Positions 42,200 through 43,146 of a stretch of DNA of 43,146 nt are shown here, one piece after another. Position 1 is the stretch's first letter, and the number at the start of each line of letters is the position of its first letter. Made by a program: the position numbers and the translations under genes. The stretch is from assembly GCA_945902915.1 (NCBI GenBank), contig CAMDNJ010000008.1:1-43146 (forward strand). Reading direction: 5' to 3'. The DNA comes from Crenothrix polyspora (GTDB taxonomy: Bacteria > Pseudomonadota > Gammaproteobacteria > Methylococcales > Methylomonadaceae). The notes beneath the pieces were generated by a model, which saw only the letters and a list, made by a program, of their open reading frames with translations, was not told where the DNA came from and ran no database searches.

Positions 42200-42961
42200 A
42201 TGCCTATAAATTTTAAACGTATTGCTATTGTTACGGGTGCTACATCGGGTATTGGTGAAGCTACGGTAAGAAAGTTTATTGCCGAAGGCTATGCTGTCGT
42301 GGGCAACGGTCGCAATTCTCAAAAACTTGCCGAGTTAGAACAAGAATTAGGGGTAGCGTTTTGCGGTGTTGCCGGTGATGCTAGTGATCAAAAGATATTA
42401 GACGCGTTATTTACTATGGCTCATCAGCGCTTCGGTAAAGCGGCTGACATTATTATTGCCAATGCTGGTCGTGGTCTAGGTGGCTCTGTTAAAGATGCTG
42501 ATTTAGCTGAATTTGAAAACGTACTAAAAATAAATGTAACAGGTACTCTAGCCTTACTTCAAAAAGCGGCAAAGCAAATGTTAGATCATCAGCACATTGA
42601 TTACCCAACAGCAACGGCTGATATTGTCATTATAGGTTCAGTGGTTGGACGACATATTTCGCCATTTAGCGCGGTATATGGCGCTACAAAATTTGCAATC
42701 CATTCTTTGGCAGAAGGACTGCGCCGTGAACTTGGGCCTAAAGGTATTCGAGTTTCACTTGTTGAGCCTGGCTTGGTATTAAGTGGATTTCAAGAAGGAG
42801 CGGGTTACAGCGATGAGTTAGTGCAGAATTTTAAAGATAAGTTTGGCCCCTTACTGATTGGTGAAGATGTTGCCAATACGATTCACTTTATTGTTAGTCA
42901 AGCACCGCACGTACACATTAGCGATATTGTGGTGAGGCCGACGAGACAAGATTATCCATAA
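42200..42961 (+). CDS. Short-chain dehydrogenase/reductase (classical SDR)
   Basis: 253 residues with a complete SDR core: NAD(P)-binding TGATSGIG (13-20), ANAG (~88-91), catalytic Ser in IIGSVVG and YGATK (Tyr and Lys). The next residues include VEPGLVLSGF, the substrate-lid region. GNGRNSQKL after strand 2 has a basic residue, suggesting NADP(H). It is closest to the YdfG/3-hydroxy acid dehydrogenase group of oxidoreductases by general look, but the substrate cannot be told. It sits outside the restriction operon and is probably core genome again. Confidence 0.9.
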   Translation: MPINFKRIAIVTGATSGIGEATVRKFIAEGYAVVGNGRNSQKLAELEQELGVAFCGVAGDASDQKILDALFTMAHQRFGKAADIIIANAGRGLGGSVKDADLAEFENVLKINVTGTLALLQKAAKQMLDHQHIDYPTATADIVIIGSVVGRHISPFSAVYGATKFAIHSLAEGLRRELGPKGIRVSLVEPGLVLSGFQEGAGYSDELVQNFKDKFGPLLIGEDVANTIHFIVSQAPHVHISDIVVRPTRQDYP

Positions 42962-43019
42962 TCCTTTGTAAAATAGATGCTCTGGATCCTGTACTAGATT
43001 AGTAAAGCGGGGCCTCTTC

Positions 43020-43107
43020 TTAAGCGAATTTCTGATTGAAAAATAACGTCGAGTTTATGTGACTGGGATGATACTCGATGCTGTTTTTCAATCAGAAATC
43101 TGCTTAA
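43020..43107. repeat. 88-bp imperfect hairpin element with long terminal inverted repeats
   Basis: TTAAGC...TTTCTGATTGAAAAA (43020-43043) and its near-exact complement (43084-43107), including a perfect 15-bp arm (43029-43043/43084-43098). An inner TCGAGT/ACTCGA pair (43049-43054/43073-43078) extends the fold. It may be a MITE-like element or a long terminator hairpin for the SDR gene. Confidence 0.75.
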
Positions 43108-43146
43108 AAAAAATTCTTGTTTTACTGATCTATTATTAAGTTACAC

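Overview
The window comes from a gammaproteobacterial type I (RuMP-cycle) methanotroph, most likely order Methylococcales. The strongest evidence is a ribulose monophosphate block running hexulose-6-phosphate synthase, phosphohexuloisomerase, transketolase, transaldolase and fructose-bisphosphate aldolase. Typical gammaproteobacterial gene neighbourhoods around it (ftsYEX-rpoH, mnmG-rsmG-parAB, coaD-ferredoxin, mutY-yggX) agree. The DNA is moderately AT-rich. The species cannot be fixed from this window.

Layout. 1-4360: the end of an aa3 cytochrome c oxidase operon (ctaD fragment, a 32-residue membrane peptide, ctaG, ctaE, a convergent DUF2909 gene, surf1, and a membrane protein with a Sco-like CxxxC). 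4360-9286: this operon runs straight into the cell-division and heat-shock cluster through one long reading frame in which a CtaA/Cox15-like heme a synthase domain is fused to the SRP receptor FtsY. ftsE, ftsX and rpoH follow, and a perfect CIRCE element lies just ahead of rpoH. 9287-10065: rpoH terminator, a broken TIGR02647-type gene and the hps leader. 10066-17498: the RuMP block, interrupted between tkt and tal by two genes for membrane-anchored proteins built from GVxKYL repeats. 17725-28673: housekeeping genes (coaD, ferredoxin, mnmG-rsmG-parA-parB with an extra mini-ParB, peroxiredoxin, asmA, mutY, yggX). 28674-29775: repeat-rich DNA without a supportable gene. 29776-30972: queA and tRNA-Leu(CAA).

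31000-41976 is an accessory island next to the tRNA. It holds two remnants of tyrosine-recombinase genes that share an identical 59-bp stretch and flank an AbiE-type toxin-antitoxin pair. A complete type I restriction-modification operon follows (hsdM, hsdS, hsdR), with a Fic gene, a frameshifted HigB-like toxin with its antitoxin, and a VapBC-like pair inserted between hsdS and hsdR. The window closes with an SDR oxidoreductase gene and an 88-bp hairpin element.

How the genes work together. Terminal-oxidase maturation, Sec/SRP targeting, division and heat shock are joined in one co-directional stretch. The RuMP enzymes fix formaldehyde and regenerate its acceptor, and the two repeat proteins inside that block are candidates for a membrane-tethered partner of the pathway (inference). 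The island is a layered defence and toxin-antitoxin locus. The three observations most worth following up are the GVxKYL repeat pair in the RuMP cluster, the CtaA-FtsY fusion, and CIRCE control of rpoH.
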